A stretch of DNA of 64,000 nucleotides from assembly GCF_019264375.1 (NCBI RefSeq), contig NZ_JAHVAI010000001.1:186001-250000 (forward strand), given 5' to 3'. The notes under the pieces are model-generated. The model worked only from the letters and a program-made list of their open reading frames with translations. It ran no database searches and was not told the origin of the DNA. The DNA comes from Sedimentimonas flavescens. GTDB taxonomy: Bacteria; Pseudomonadota; Alphaproteobacteria; Rhodobacterales; Rhodobacteraceae. How positions within the stretch are numbered: the first letter of the stretch is position 1; each line of letters starts with the position of its first letter. Both the position numbers and the translations under genes were made by a program. Shown in pieces: positions 54,723 to 63,632 of the stretch.

Positions 54723-55934
54723 ATGACCGAAGCCTATATCTACGACGCCTGCCGGACCCCGCGCGGCAAGGGCCGCCCGGACGGCAGCCTGCACGAGGTA
54801 ACCTCGGTCGCGCTCTCGGCGCGGCTGCTGAACGCCGTCAAGGAGCGGAACGGCCTTGAGGGCCACGCCGTCGAGGATGTGATCTGGGGCAACGTCACCC
54901 AGGTTGGCGAACAGGGCGGCTGCCTCGCCCGCTCGGCCGTGCTGCTGTCGAACCTGGACGAGCGTATTCCGGGCCTGTCGATCAACCGTTTCTGCGCCTC
55001 GGGCATGGAGGCCGTGAATCTGGCCGCCAACCAGGTCAAGGGCGGCGCGGGTCAGGCTTATATCGCCGGCGGCGTCGAGATGATGGGCCGCGTGGCCATG
55101 GGCTCGGACGGCGCGGCGATCGCCGTTGACCCGAGCCTTGCGATGAAGACCTATTTCGTGCCGCAAGGCATCTCGGCCGATATCATCGCTACCGAATACG
55201 GTTTCACCCGCGAGCAGGCCGACGCGCTGGCCGTTGAATCGCAGCGCCGCGCCGCCGAAGCCTGGGCTGAGAACCGCTTTGCCAAGTCCATCGTGCCGGT
55301 GGTCGATCAGAACGGCGTCGTCATCCTTGACCACGACGAATACATGCGTCCCGGCACGCAGGTCGAAGACCTCGCCAAGCTGAAAGCCTCGTTCAAGGAC
55401 ATGGGCGAAGTGATGCCGGGCTTCGACAAGGTTGCGATGCTGAAATACCCGCATCTGAGCCACGTCAACCACATCCATCACGCGGGCAACTCGTCGGGTA
55501 TCGTGGATGGCGCGGCGGCCGTGCTGATCGGCAACAAGGAATTCGGCGAGGCCCACGGCCTCAAGCCGCGCGCGCGCATCCGCGCCACTGCCAAGATCGG
55601 TACCGATCCGACGATCATGCTGACCGGCCCGGTTCCGGTGACCGAGAAGATCCTGCGCGACAGCGGCATGTCGATCGGCGACATCGACCTGTTCGAGGTG
55701 AACGAAGCCTTCGCCTCGGTCGTTCTGCGCTTCATGCAGGCCTTCGACGTCTCGCCCGACAGGGTCAACGTCAACGGCGGCGCGATGGCCATGGGGCACC
55801 CGCTTGGCGCCACCGGCGCGATCATCATCGGCACCCTGCTGGACGAGCTGGAGCGCCGCGACCTGTCCACCGGCCTTGCCACCCTGTGCATCGCATCGGG
55901 CATGGGCGCGGCCACCATCATCGAGCGCATCTGA
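54723..55934 (+). CDS. Acetyl-CoA C-acyltransferase (thiolase, FadA-like)
   Basis: A 403-residue type I/II thiolase. The nucleophilic Cys is in SINRFCASGMEAVN near 94, the catalytic His in GGAMAMGHPLGATGA near 355, and the second Cys in TLCIASGMGAATI near 389. It cleaves 3-ketoacyl-CoA in the last step of beta-oxidation. Length and the neighbouring FadJ suggest degradative rather than PHB-synthetic use. AGGAGGAAAG precedes the ATG. Confidence 0.93.
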   Translation: MTEAYIYDACRTPRGKGRPDGSLHEVTSVALSARLLNAVKERNGLEGHAVEDVIWGNVTQVGEQGGCLARSAVLLSNLDERIPGLSINRFCASGMEAVNLAANQVKGGAGQAYIAGGVEMMGRVAMGSDGAAIAVDPSLAMKTYFVPQGISADIIATEYGFTREQADALAVESQRRAAEAWAENRFAKSIVPVVDQNGVVILDHDEYMRPGTQVEDLAKLKASFKDMGEVMPGFDKVAMLKYPHLSHVNHIHHAGNSSGIVDGAAAVLIGNKEFGEAHGLKPRARIRATAKIGTDPTIMLTGPVPVTEKILRDSGMSIGDIDLFEVNEAFASVVLRFMQAFDVSPDRVNVNGGAMAMGHPLGATGAIIIGTLLDELERRDLSTGLATLCIASGMGAATIIERI

Positions 55935-55937
55935 GCC

Positions 55938-56396
55938 ATGATCATTCGCAAAGCAGATGCGCAGATCGACCGGGGCACGCCCGCGCAGGCGGCCGCCCTC
56001 GGACAGTTTGAGGCGCTGCTGTATTCCGACAGCGGTGGGCTCACGCAGTTCGGCGCCTTCGTCGAGACCCTCGAACCCGGCGCTCGCTCGTCCGACCGTC
56101 ACTGGCACGAGGAGGAAGACGAATTCCTCTACATGCTGTCGGGCGAGGCGACGGTGATCGAGGATGCGGGCGAGGCCGCGATCGGACCGGGCGATGCCTG
56201 CTGCTGGCCCGCAGGCGTGGCGAACGGGCATCATCTCGAGAACCGCTCCGATGCGCCCTGTTCCTATCTGGTCGTGGGCACCCGCAAGACGAGCGACGTC
56301 GTGCATTACTCTACGATCGACAAGATCCTGATCCGCGAGAACGGTGCCCGGCGGTTGGTCCGGCGCGACGGCTCGCCCTTTGTGGAGGGGCAGTGA
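55938..56396 (+). CDS. Cupin-domain protein (first of tandem pair)
   Basis: A 152-residue single-cupin protein. Cupin motif 1 is RHWHEEEDEFLYMLSGEATV (His, His, Glu ligands) and motif 2 is GDACCWPAGVANGHHLENRS. It ends with a conserved DKILIRENG segment. Starts 3 bases after the thiolase stop, and its stop overlaps the next cupin's ATG. Metal is likely bound; activity unknown. Confidence 0.85.
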   Translation: MIIRKADAQIDRGTPAQAAALGQFEALLYSDSGGLTQFGAFVETLEPGARSSDRHWHEEEDEFLYMLSGEATVIEDAGEAAIGPGDACCWPAGVANGHHLENRSDAPCSYLVVGTRKTSDVVHYSTIDKILIRENGARRLVRRDGSPFVEGQ

Positions 56397-56896
56397 TGCC
56401 GAAACTCGATCTCGCCAAGGCACCCGTGAAGACGGGTTCGATCTACCCCGAGCCCTATGCCGCGCAGATGGCGGGCCGGTCCTCGATCCGTCTGGGCGAG
56501 CTGGCGGGTCTGACGCAGTTTGGCGTCAACATCGTCACGCTGGAACCCGGCGCCGTGGCCTCGCTGCGGCACTGGCACCTGCGCGAGGACGAATTCGGCA
56601 TGGTCCTTGAGGGAGAGCTGACCCTGATCGAGGACGAGGGCGAAACCCTCATGCGCCCGGGCGATTGTGCCGCGTGGAAGGCGGGGGTGGCGAACGGCCA
56701 CCGCTTCGTCAACCGCTCGGACCGGCCGGGCAAGTTTCTGATCGTCGGCACCAAGTCGCCCGAAGAGGTGGCGACCTACTCCGACGTGGACATGCAGATC
56801 CATATCGCGGGCGGCAAGGCTCGCTTCACCTATCAAGACGGCAGCGATTGGGCGGGGCACCGCGACCGCGCGCCGAAGGGAGAGAACAATGGCTGA
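56396..56896 (+). CDS. Cupin-domain protein (second of tandem pair)
   Basis: A 166-residue paralogue of the upstream gene: RHWHLREDEFGMVLEGELTL and GDCAAWKAGVANGHRFVNRS align with the first cupin without gaps. GLTQFG and VGTK follow the same pattern. A C-terminal extension ends TYQDGSDWAG. The ATG lies in the stop of its neighbour (TGATG), and the 3' end overlaps fadJ by 8 bases, so the genes are tightly coupled. Probably a duplicated subunit; activity unknown. Confidence 0.85.
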   Translation: MPKLDLAKAPVKTGSIYPEPYAAQMAGRSSIRLGELAGLTQFGVNIVTLEPGAVASLRHWHLREDEFGMVLEGELTLIEDEGETLMRPGDCAAWKAGVANGHRFVNRSDRPGKFLIVGTKSPEEVATYSDVDMQIHIAGGKARFTYQDGSDWAGHRDRAPKGENNG

Positions 56897-59078
56897 CTTT
56901 ACCTATGCGCTCGACACTGACGGCGTGGCCGTCATTACCTGGGACGTGCCGAACAAGTCGATGAACGTGATGAGCCTGGAGGGCTTCGCGCTTCTCGACA
57001 GCTTCATCGACAAGGCGCTGGCCGACGAGGCCTGCAAGGGCGTCGTCATCACCTCGGGCAAGAAGGATTTTGCCGGCGGCATGGACCTGAACGTCATCGC
57101 GCAGATGCGTGCGGGCGGCGCCCAGGCGATCTTCGACGGCGTGATGCAGATGCATGCCGTGCTGCGCAAGATCGAACGCGCGGGCATGGACCCGAAGACC
57201 CTCAAGGGTGGCAAGCCGATCGCCACCGTCCTGCCCGGCACCGCGCTTGGCATCGGGCTGGAACTGCCGCTGTCCACGCACCGCATCTTTGCCGCCGACA
57301 ACCCGAAGGCCAAGATCGGCCTGCCGGAGATCATGGTCGGCATTTTCCCCGGCGCGGGCGGCACCACCCGCCTCGCACGCAAGATGGGCGCGATGGTCGC
57401 AGCCCCCTTCCTGCTGGAAGGCAAGCTGAGCGACCCCAAGAAGGCCCGCGCGGCCGGCATCATCGACGAAGTGGCCGAGGATCCGCTGGTCGCCGCCAAG
57501 GAATGGGTGCTGAACGCCAAGGACGCCGATCTGGTGAAGCCGTGGGATGCCAAGGGCTACAAGATGCCCGGCGGCGCGCCCTATCACCCGGCGGGCTTCA
57601 TGACCTTCGTCGGCGCCTCGGCGATGGTGCATGGCAAGACCATGGGCGTCTATCCGGCGGCCAAGGCGCTGCTGAGCGCTGTCTACGAAGGCGCGCTTGT
57701 ACCCTTCGATCAGGCGCTGCGCATTGAGGCACGCTGGTTCACCTCGGTTCTGATGAACCCGTCGTCGACCGCGATGATCCGTTCGCTCTTCATCAACAAG
57801 GAGGCGCTGGAGAAAGGCGCGAACCGCCCGAAGGTCGCCGACCAGACGGTAAAGAAGGTGGGTATCCTGGGCGCGGGCATGATGGGCGCGGGTATCGCCT
57901 ATGTCGCGGCCAAGGTGGGCATCGAGGTCGTGCTGATCGACGCGGCCCAAGAGGCCGCCGACCGAGGCAAGGCCTATTCGACCGGCCTCATGGACAAGGC
58001 GATCAGCCGCAAGAAAGCGACCGAGGAGCAGAAGGCGGAGCTGCTTGGCCGCATCCTCGCCACCACCGAATACGCGATGCTTGAGGGGTGCGATCTGATC
58101 GTCGAGGCGGTGTTCGAAGACCCCGGCGTCAAGGCTGAGGTCACCTCGAAGGCCGAGGCCGTGATCCCTGCGAATGCGGTCTTCGCCACCAACACCTCGA
58201 CCCTGCCGATCTCGATGCTGGCCCGCGCCTCGTCGCGCCCCGAGCAGTTCATCGGCATCCACTTCTTCAGCCCGGTGGACAAGATGCTGCTGGTCGAGAT
58301 CATCAAGGGCGCGCAGACCGGCGACGTGGCCGTGGCCAAGGCGCTCGACTTCGTGCGGCAGATCAAGAAGACCCCGATCGTGGTCAACGACGCGCGCTTC
58401 TTCTACGCCAACCGCTGCATCATCCCCTATCTCAACGAAGGTATCCGCATGGTGGCCGAGGGCGTCTCGCCCACGCTCATCGAGAACGCGGCGAAACTGG
58501 TGGGGATGCCGCTCGGGCCGCTGCAACTGGTCGATGAGACCTCGATCGACCTCGGCGTCAAGATCGCCAAGGCGACCCGCGCCGCGATGGGCGATGCCTA
58601 TCCCGACGGCGCGGTGGACGAGGTGGTCTTCTGGATGGCCGAGCAGAACCGCCTGGGCCGCAAGAACAAGGCGGGCTTCTACACCTATGACGAGGCTGGC
58701 AAGCGTGGCGATTTCTGGGATGGCATCGCCGCGAAATACCCCGAAGCGGCCGAACAGCCGGACTTGGCCGAGGTGCAGCATCGCCTGCTGATGGCCCAGG
58801 TGCTCGAGGCCGTGCGCGCCTTCGAACAGGGCGTGCTGGAAGACATCCGCGAAGGCGACGTGGGCGCCATCCTGGGTTGGGGCTTTGCGCCCTGGTCGGG
58901 CGGTCCGTTCGCCTGGCTCGACATCCTTGGCGCCGCCCGCGCGGCCCAGATCTGCGACGACCTGACCACCCGGTTCGGCGCGCGGTTCGAAACGCCCGCG
59001 CTTCTGCGCGATATTGCGGCCAAGGGCGACGGTTTCTACGCCCGTTTCGGCGGCGGTCAGGCTGCGAAAGCCGCCTGA
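56889..59078 (+). CDS. fadJ: Bifunctional enoyl-CoA hydratase / 3-hydroxyacyl-CoA dehydrogenase (FadJ-type)
   Basis: A 729-residue beta-oxidation enzyme. The N-terminal crotonase domain (1 to about 200) keeps both catalytic Glu in GIGLELPLST and KIGLPEIMVGIFPGAGGTTRL. The NAD domain opens at GILGAGMMGAGIAYVAAKVG near 322. FFSPVDKMLLVEII (catalytic His in IHFFSPVDKM) lies near 455, followed by the C-terminal helical domains. It converts enoyl-CoA to 3-ketoacyl-CoA for the thiolase encoded just upstream. Last gene of the operon, with a strong terminator after it. Confidence 0.94.
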   Translation: MADFTYALDTDGVAVITWDVPNKSMNVMSLEGFALLDSFIDKALADEACKGVVITSGKKDFAGGMDLNVIAQMRAGGAQAIFDGVMQMHAVLRKIERAGMDPKTLKGGKPIATVLPGTALGIGLELPLSTHRIFAADNPKAKIGLPEIMVGIFPGAGGTTRLARKMGAMVAAPFLLEGKLSDPKKARAAGIIDEVAEDPLVAAKEWVLNAKDADLVKPWDAKGYKMPGGAPYHPAGFMTFVGASAMVHGKTMGVYPAAKALLSAVYEGALVPFDQALRIEARWFTSVLMNPSSTAMIRSLFINKEALEKGANRPKVADQTVKKVGILGAGMMGAGIAYVAAKVGIEVVLIDAAQEAADRGKAYSTGLMDKAISRKKATEEQKAELLGRILATTEYAMLEGCDLIVEAVFEDPGVKAEVTSKAEAVIPANAVFATNTSTLPISMLARASSRPEQFIGIHFFSPVDKMLLVEIIKGAQTGDVAVAKALDFVRQIKKTPIVVNDARFFYANRCIIPYLNEGIRMVAEGVSPTLIENAAKLVGMPLGPLQLVDETSIDLGVKIAKATRAAMGDAYPDGAVDEVVFWMAEQNRLGRKNKAGFYTYDEAGKRGDFWDGIAAKYPEAAEQPDLAEVQHRLLMAQVLEAVRAFEQGVLEDIREGDVGAILGWGFAPWSGGPFAWLDILGAARAAQICDDLTTRFGARFETPALLRDIAAKGDGFYARFGGGQAAKAA

Positions 59079-59098
59079 TCTACGGGACAGACATCGCA

Positions 59099-59127
59099 AC
59101 GCCGGGGTCATGTACCCCGGCGTTTTT
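59099..59127 (+). terminator. fadJ rho-independent terminator
   Basis: ACGCCGGGGT (59099-59108), loop CATGT, ACCCCGGCGT (59114-59123), then T-run to 59127. The run touches the stop of the convergent Hint gene. Confidence 0.9.
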
Positions 59128-59783
59128 CATTCTGCTCGCTCATCCTCGATCAGCGCTTCGACCAGCCGCCGCGCCTTGTCGAGCGGCAGGACGCGATAAT
59201 CCGCGCGCCCCTCCATCAGCGCATCGAGCGGCGTTCCATCGGCCGCACCGCACAGGATCATCCCCGCGCCATTGGCGTAAACGACCTCGGCATCCTCGAA
59301 CTGCAGGAAAATCACCTCGAAGGGCTGCTGCGGCGCGATCCGCGCAGCGCCGCGATAGCCCTCAAGCGCAGCGGCGGGGATGAAAGCGAAGGGATCGTCA
59401 TAGAGGGTCTCGGCCAGATCGCTTTCGATCAGCACGATCTGCTCGGGCAGAAGCATCATGGCCTCGGCATTGCCCAACACGCCGGGCGGGATTTCAAGCG
59501 GCAGCATATGCGGCGGGCAGTGGCCACACCCATCGCTCAGCGTGGCGCGCATGATCTGTTGCACCCGGCGCGGCCCGTGATCGAAGGTCAGGACACGCTC
59601 TCCCGGGTTGATCGTCTCGACCCGGCGCCAGCCGTCCTCGGTGGCGATACGGGTGCCCGCCGCGATGCCCTCGGCCAACCCGGCACCATAGGGATTGTCG
59701 GCGGCTTCCCCGGACCGGGGGCGCTCGAACAGGCCATCATCCTCGGTGCCCGGACCGCTTTCCTCGTCGAACAGACCCGCCAT
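59127..59783 (-). CDS. Hint-domain protein without the splicing cysteine
   Basis: A 218-residue protein. The Hint fold starts at about 40: GIAAGTRIATEDGWRRVETINPGERVLTFDHG, and continues to LQFEDAEVVYANGAGM. In inteins and hedgehog proteins the first residue is the nucleophilic Cys/Ser; here the position is Ala or Gly (AEGIAAGT), so self-cleavage is unlikely. The N-terminal 38 residues are acidic and unstructured. Similar Hint proteins are frequent in Rhodobacteraceae; their role is unknown. Confidence 0.8.
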   Translation of the reverse strand: MAGLFDEESGPGTEDDGLFERPRSGEAADNPYGAGLAEGIAAGTRIATEDGWRRVETINPGERVLTFDHGPRRVQQIMRATLSDGCGHCPPHMLPLEIPPGVLGNAEAMMLLPEQIVLIESDLAETLYDDPFAFIPAAALEGYRGAARIAPQQPFEVIFLQFEDAEVVYANGAGMILCGAADGTPLDALMEGRADYRVLPLDKARRLVEALIEDERAE

Positions 59784-59842
59784 CGTCTCCCCTGCTTGCC
59801 TGCGGGAAGGCTAGCACCCGGCGCCCGGCAAGGAAATGCGCA

Positions 59843-60745
59843 CTAGCGCCCGCGCATCACGATCAGCATCCCGGCGACCCAGATCAGCGCCATGCCAAGC
59901 CATTCGCGCGCCACGGGGATCTCGCCCCAGAGCGTCCAGCCCCAAAGCGCCGCGGCGGGCAGCACAACATATTCGAACACGGCAACGCGCGAGGGTTCCG
60001 CCAGCTGGTAGCCGCGCACCATCAGCCCGACCCCGACCAGCGAGCCCGCCGCCTGAACGAAGACCCAGAAGATGACGGGCATCGAGGCCCATGTCATTCC
60101 GCGCAGCAAGAACCCGGCCGCGCCCGGCGGCACCTCGAGCGGCAGCGCCGAGGTCAACGCGAGCCCGACCGCCCCGAAGATGCCAAGCGCGGTGAAGAAC
60201 CCCGCCGTCAGCGTCACCGCACCCTCACCCGGGCACCAGCGGCGTGTCGCGATATTGCCCATGGCATACAGCGCACCCGCGATCACCGGCACGATGGCGG
60301 CAGGGCCAAGGCGCGCGCTCTCGGGGCCGAGGATCAGCAGGATGCCGGTGAAACCCACGGCCACGGCGAGGATGCGAAACGGCCCGATCCGCTCACCATA
60401 GGCGAAACGCGAAATCAGAAGCACGAAGATCGGCGCCGTGAACAGCCCGGCGGCGACCTGCGGCACCGGCAAGAACCCGAGCGCCGCGAAATAGCACAGC
60501 ATCGCGCTGCCATGCACAGCCGAGCGCGCCACGACTCCGCGCAGGTTCACCGGCCGCAGCCGCAGCCCAAGCAGCGGCGCCGCTATCACCAGAAGCCCCG
60601 CCACCATCAACGAGCGCATCAGGTGAAACTGCCACAGGCCGATTTCGCTAGCGATCACACGCACATAGTTGTCGGTGAACCCGATCAGCACGGCATAGCC
60701 ACAGATTGCGGCAGCCGCCTGCACGGTGTGATTTCCACGTATCAT
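59843..60745 (-). CDS. EamA/DMT-family transporter
   Basis: A 300-residue drug/metabolite transporter with ten membrane helices in two EamA repeats (for example YVRVIASEIGLWQFHLMRSLMVAG in the first and PSRVAVFEYVVLPAAALWGWTLWGE in the second). The start is MIRGNHTVQ at 60745; the frame extends to 60808 but that segment reaches the divergent promoter. The TGACGTAACGTAA operator overlaps this ATG, so the ligase regulator may also affect this gene. Substrate unknown. Confidence 0.87.
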   Translation of the reverse strand: MIRGNHTVQAAAAICGYAVLIGFTDNYVRVIASEIGLWQFHLMRSLMVAGLLVIAAPLLGLRLRPVNLRGVVARSAVHGSAMLCYFAALGFLPVPQVAAGLFTAPIFVLLISRFAYGERIGPFRILAVAVGFTGILLILGPESARLGPAAIVPVIAGALYAMGNIATRRWCPGEGAVTLTAGFFTALGIFGAVGLALTSALPLEVPPGAAGFLLRGMTWASMPVIFWVFVQAAGSLVGVGLMVRGYQLAEPSRVAVFEYVVLPAAALWGWTLWGEIPVAREWLGMALIWVAGMLIVMRGR

Positions 60746-60757
60746 GACGTAACGTAA
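60745..60757 (+). promoter_or_regulatory. Copy of the TGACGTwACG operator upstream of the acyl-CoA ligase
   Basis: TGACGTAACGTAA, the best match to the sites at 51018-51032 and 53991-54003. It lies 110 bases upstream of the ligase ATG and covers the start codon of the divergent EamA gene. Confidence 0.55.
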
Positions 60758-60867
60758 CTTCCTTGCGCGGATTCTGATCCCTCTTCCCTTTCGCCTTCCC
60801 CCGGCCAATTATCGCGCCCGTAAGCGACATTTTTTCCGACATCTTCACGCGACTGGGGAGGATTGCC

Positions 60868-62493
60868 ATGGGCTGGCTGGCTGACGAAACGGGGCTTGAG
60901 AAATGCGCGGCGAATTATGTGCCGCTGACGCCGCTCTCGCATCTGAACCGCGCGCTAGAGGTGTTCCCCGATCGCACCGCGCTGGTCTATGGCTCGGTCC
61001 GCCGGACCTATGTCGAGTTCCATGCCCGCGTCAGCCAGCTTGCCTCGGCGCTGCAAGCGCGCGGCATTCAGTCGGGCGACGTGGTGGCCTCGATCCTGCC
61101 CAACACCGGCCCGCAGGTCGAGGCGCATTTCGGCGTGCCCGCCTGTGGTGCGATCCTGAACGCGATCAACACGCGCCTCGACGTGGACACCGTGGCCTAT
61201 ATCTTCGAGCATTCCGGCGCGAAGATGGTGCTGGTCGATACCCAGTTCCTGAAGCTGGCCGAGGCCGCGATCAAGCAGATGCACGGCGCGCCGCCTCAGA
61301 TCATTGAGGTCGCGGACCCCGAGCATGGCTTCCAGCCGGGCGGGCATTACCTTGAGTATGAGGAACTGGTCGCCATGGGCGACCCGATGTTCGACTGGGT
61401 CATGCCGCAGGACGAATGGGAAAGCATCGCGCTGAACTATACCTCGGGCACGACGGGCAAACCCAAGGGCGTCGTCTATCACCACCGCGGCGCCTATCTG
61501 GCAACCATGGGCAACGCGATTTCCTGGCGGATGCAGCTTTACCCGGTGCTGCTGACCATCGTGCCGCTGTTCCATTGCAACAGCTGGACCCATCCCTGGC
61601 TGATGCCGATGATGGGGGGCACCACGGTCTGCTGCCGCGACGTGACCGCCAAGGCGATCTACGACGCCATCGCCGACCATGGCGTGACCCATTTCGGCGG
61701 CGCGCCGATCGTGCTCAACACGATCATCAACTGCAAAGAGGCCGACCGCCGCACCTTCGACCATATCGTCGAGGTCTTCACCGCCGGCGCCCCGCCGCCC
61801 GCCTCGACCCTCGCCGCGATCGAGCCGCTCGGCTTCAACGTCACGCAGGTCTACGGCCTGACCGAGGTTTATGGCCCGGCGACGGAATGCACCTGGAAGC
61901 CTGAGTGGGAAGGCATCACCGGCGATGAGCGCGCGGAGCTCAAGGCCCGCACCGGCGTTCTGATGCCGATGATGGAACAGATCACGGTCCACGACCACGG
62001 CAAGGAGGTCGCCCGTGACGGCCAGCACCTAGGTGAGATCGTGATCCGGGGCAACGCCACGATGAAGGGTTATTTCAAGAACCCCGAGGCCACCCGCGAG
62101 GCCTTCAAGGACGGCTGGTTCCACTCGGGCGACATCGCCTTCATGCACCCGGATGGCTATATCAAGATCACCGACCGCGCCAAGGACATCATCATTTCGG
62201 GCGGCGAGAACGTCTCCTCGGTCGAGGTCGAGGGTGTGATCGCGGCGCATCCGGCGGTGCTGCTGGCCTCGGTCGTGGCGAAGCCCGACGAGAAATGGGG
62301 CGAGGTGCCCTGCGCCTTCATCGAGCTGAAGGAAGGCGCCAGCGTCACCGAGGAAGAGATCGTCAAGTTCTGCCGTGAACGACTGGCGGGCTTCAAGACG
62401 CCCAAGCGTGTTATCTTCGCGGACCTGCCGAAAACCTCGACCGGCAAGATCCAGAAGTTCGAGCTGCGCGCCGTCGCCAAGCTGCTCGACTGA
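60868..62493 (+). CDS. Acyl-CoA synthetase (AMP-forming; DmdB/FadD-like)
   Basis: A 541-residue ANL-superfamily ligase. ATP motif YTSGTTGKPKGVVYHHRG lies near 191, YGLTEVYGPA near 330, DRAKDIISGGEN-type hinge near 437, and catalytic Lys in PKTSTGKIQKF near 527. It activates a medium-chain fatty acid or methylmercaptopropionate to its CoA ester. Both this gene and the acyl-CoA dehydrogenase at 51476 resemble Dmd proteins, but the thiolase and FadJ indicate full beta-oxidation. GGGGAGG precedes the ATG. Terminator follows. Confidence 0.9.
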   Translation: MGWLADETGLEKCAANYVPLTPLSHLNRALEVFPDRTALVYGSVRRTYVEFHARVSQLASALQARGIQSGDVVASILPNTGPQVEAHFGVPACGAILNAINTRLDVDTVAYIFEHSGAKMVLVDTQFLKLAEAAIKQMHGAPPQIIEVADPEHGFQPGGHYLEYEELVAMGDPMFDWVMPQDEWESIALNYTSGTTGKPKGVVYHHRGAYLATMGNAISWRMQLYPVLLTIVPLFHCNSWTHPWLMPMMGGTTVCCRDVTAKAIYDAIADHGVTHFGGAPIVLNTIINCKEADRRTFDHIVEVFTAGAPPPASTLAAIEPLGFNVTQVYGLTEVYGPATECTWKPEWEGITGDERAELKARTGVLMPMMEQITVHDHGKEVARDGQHLGEIVIRGNATMKGYFKNPEATREAFKDGWFHSGDIAFMHPDGYIKITDRAKDIIISGGENVSSVEVEGVIAAHPAVLLASVVAKPDEKWGEVPCAFIELKEGASVTEEEIVKFCRERLAGFKTPKRVIFADLPKTSTGKIQKFELRAVAKLLD

Positions 62494-62519
62494 GCCAAGG
62501 ATCGGCACAAAGTTGCAAA

Positions 62520-62542
62520 GGGGGGCCAAGCGCCCCCCTTTT
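62520..62542 (+). terminator. Rho-independent terminator after the ligase gene
   Basis: GGGGGGC (62520-62526), loop CAAGC, GCCCCCC (62532-62538), then TTTT. Confidence 0.85.
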
Positions 62543-62617
62543 CCCATCCCTTGCCGCAATTGACCCCGGGGCGCGTTAGGCTATCCTGCGCCAAACAAGA
62601 GCAGTTCAAAGGTCCAA

Positions 62618-63631
62618 ATGACCGCACTCCCGCAATACGAGCGCCTCGAAGCGCCCGGCATCTGGCGTGAAAGCCCCGAGGCACAGCGCCAAGAGGTGAT
62701 CGTGTCCTTTGGTGACGCGACGCTGGTGATTGCGGATGACCGCTCGGTCAAGGCGCTGGCGCATTGGTCGCTGCCCGCACTGGTGCGGCGCAACCCCGGC
62801 AAGCTGCCCGCAATCTACGCCCCCTCGGACGAGCCGGGCGAAGAGTTGGAGATCGACGACGAGACCATGGTCGAGGCGATCGAGCGGGTGCACTCGATCC
62901 TCGAGTCGCGCCGCCCGCATCCGGGGCGCCTGCGCGGCTGGCTGACAGGGGGCACGCTGGCCTTGGCGGGTTTGCTGGCGGTGTTCTGGCTACCCGGCGC
63001 GCTGATTGCACAGGCCGCGCGGGTCGCCCCGCAGGCCAAACGCGTCGAGATCGGGCATCAGGTGCTGGCCGAGCTGACCACGCTAACCGGAATGCCCTGC
63101 TCAACCGGGCAAGGACGACGAGCGTTGAATGCCCTGAGAACGCGGCTTGCAGGCCCCGAAGAGATCGTGGTTTTGCCGCAGGCCCTGAAAGGTGCGCGGC
63201 GTCTGCCGGGCAAGGTCGTGGCAATCGGGCGCGATACGATCTCGGGCCTCGATACGCCCGAGGTCGCCGCAGGGCATATCATCGCGGCAGAACTGGCCAG
63301 TGCTGGCGAGGATCCGCTGCTGACACTGCTCGAATGGGCCGGGGCGAGCGCGGCCTTTCGCCTGCTGACCACGGGCGATCTGCCCGATTCAGCGCTGCGC
63401 GGCTATGGTCAGGTGTTGCTGGCAAACCCGCCCGCGATGCCGGATACCGACAGCTTGCTTGCGGCCTTCGCACAGGCAGGCGTTTCCTCAACCCCCTATG
63501 CCTATTCGCTCGATCCCTCGGGCGAAAGCGTGCTGTCGGTGATCGAGGCCGACCCGTTCAAGGGCGCCCCCGCCCCGCGCCCGGTTCTGGATGACGCGCA
63601 ATGGATCGCGTTGCGCGAGATTTGCGACTGA
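62618..63631 (+). CDS. Membrane protein with a decayed M48-like domain
   Basis: A 337-residue protein. The first 100 residues are cytoplasmic, acidic and of unknown fold, with a single transmembrane helix at about 109-131. The remainder resembles the M48 peptidase core: Cys161 region (TGMPCSTGQGRRALNALRTRL), RRLPGKVVAIGRDTISGL and EVAAGHIIAAELASAGEDPLL. At the expected HExxH the residues read IAAEL (about 222-226), so no zinc site remains. Fold assignment is my inference from pattern; I know of no named family. The stop is adjacent to the stop of the convergent SPOR gene. Confidence 0.6.
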   Translation: MTALPQYERLEAPGIWRESPEAQRQEVIVSFGDATLVIADDRSVKALAHWSLPALVRRNPGKLPAIYAPSDEPGEELEIDDETMVEAIERVHSILESRRPHPGRLRGWLTGGTLALAGLLAVFWLPGALIAQAARVAPQAKRVEIGHQVLAELTTLTGMPCSTGQGRRALNALRTRLAGPEEIVVLPQALKGARRLPGKVVAIGRDTISGLDTPEVAAGHIIAAELASAGEDPLLTLLEWAGASAAFRLLTTGDLPDSALRGYGQVLLANPPAMPDTDSLLAAFAQAGVSSTPYAYSLDPSGESVLSVIEADPFKGAPAPRPVLDDAQWIALREICD

Positions 63632-63632
63632 T

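Noticed and set aside
51116-59111. Very long open frames on the minus strand opposite the beta-oxidation genes (about 760-890 codons each)
   Set aside because: They are shadows of high-GC coding frames on the plus strand. Their predicted products are rich in Arg, His and Gly with no domain, and the plus-strand genes have clear families and ribosome-binding sites.
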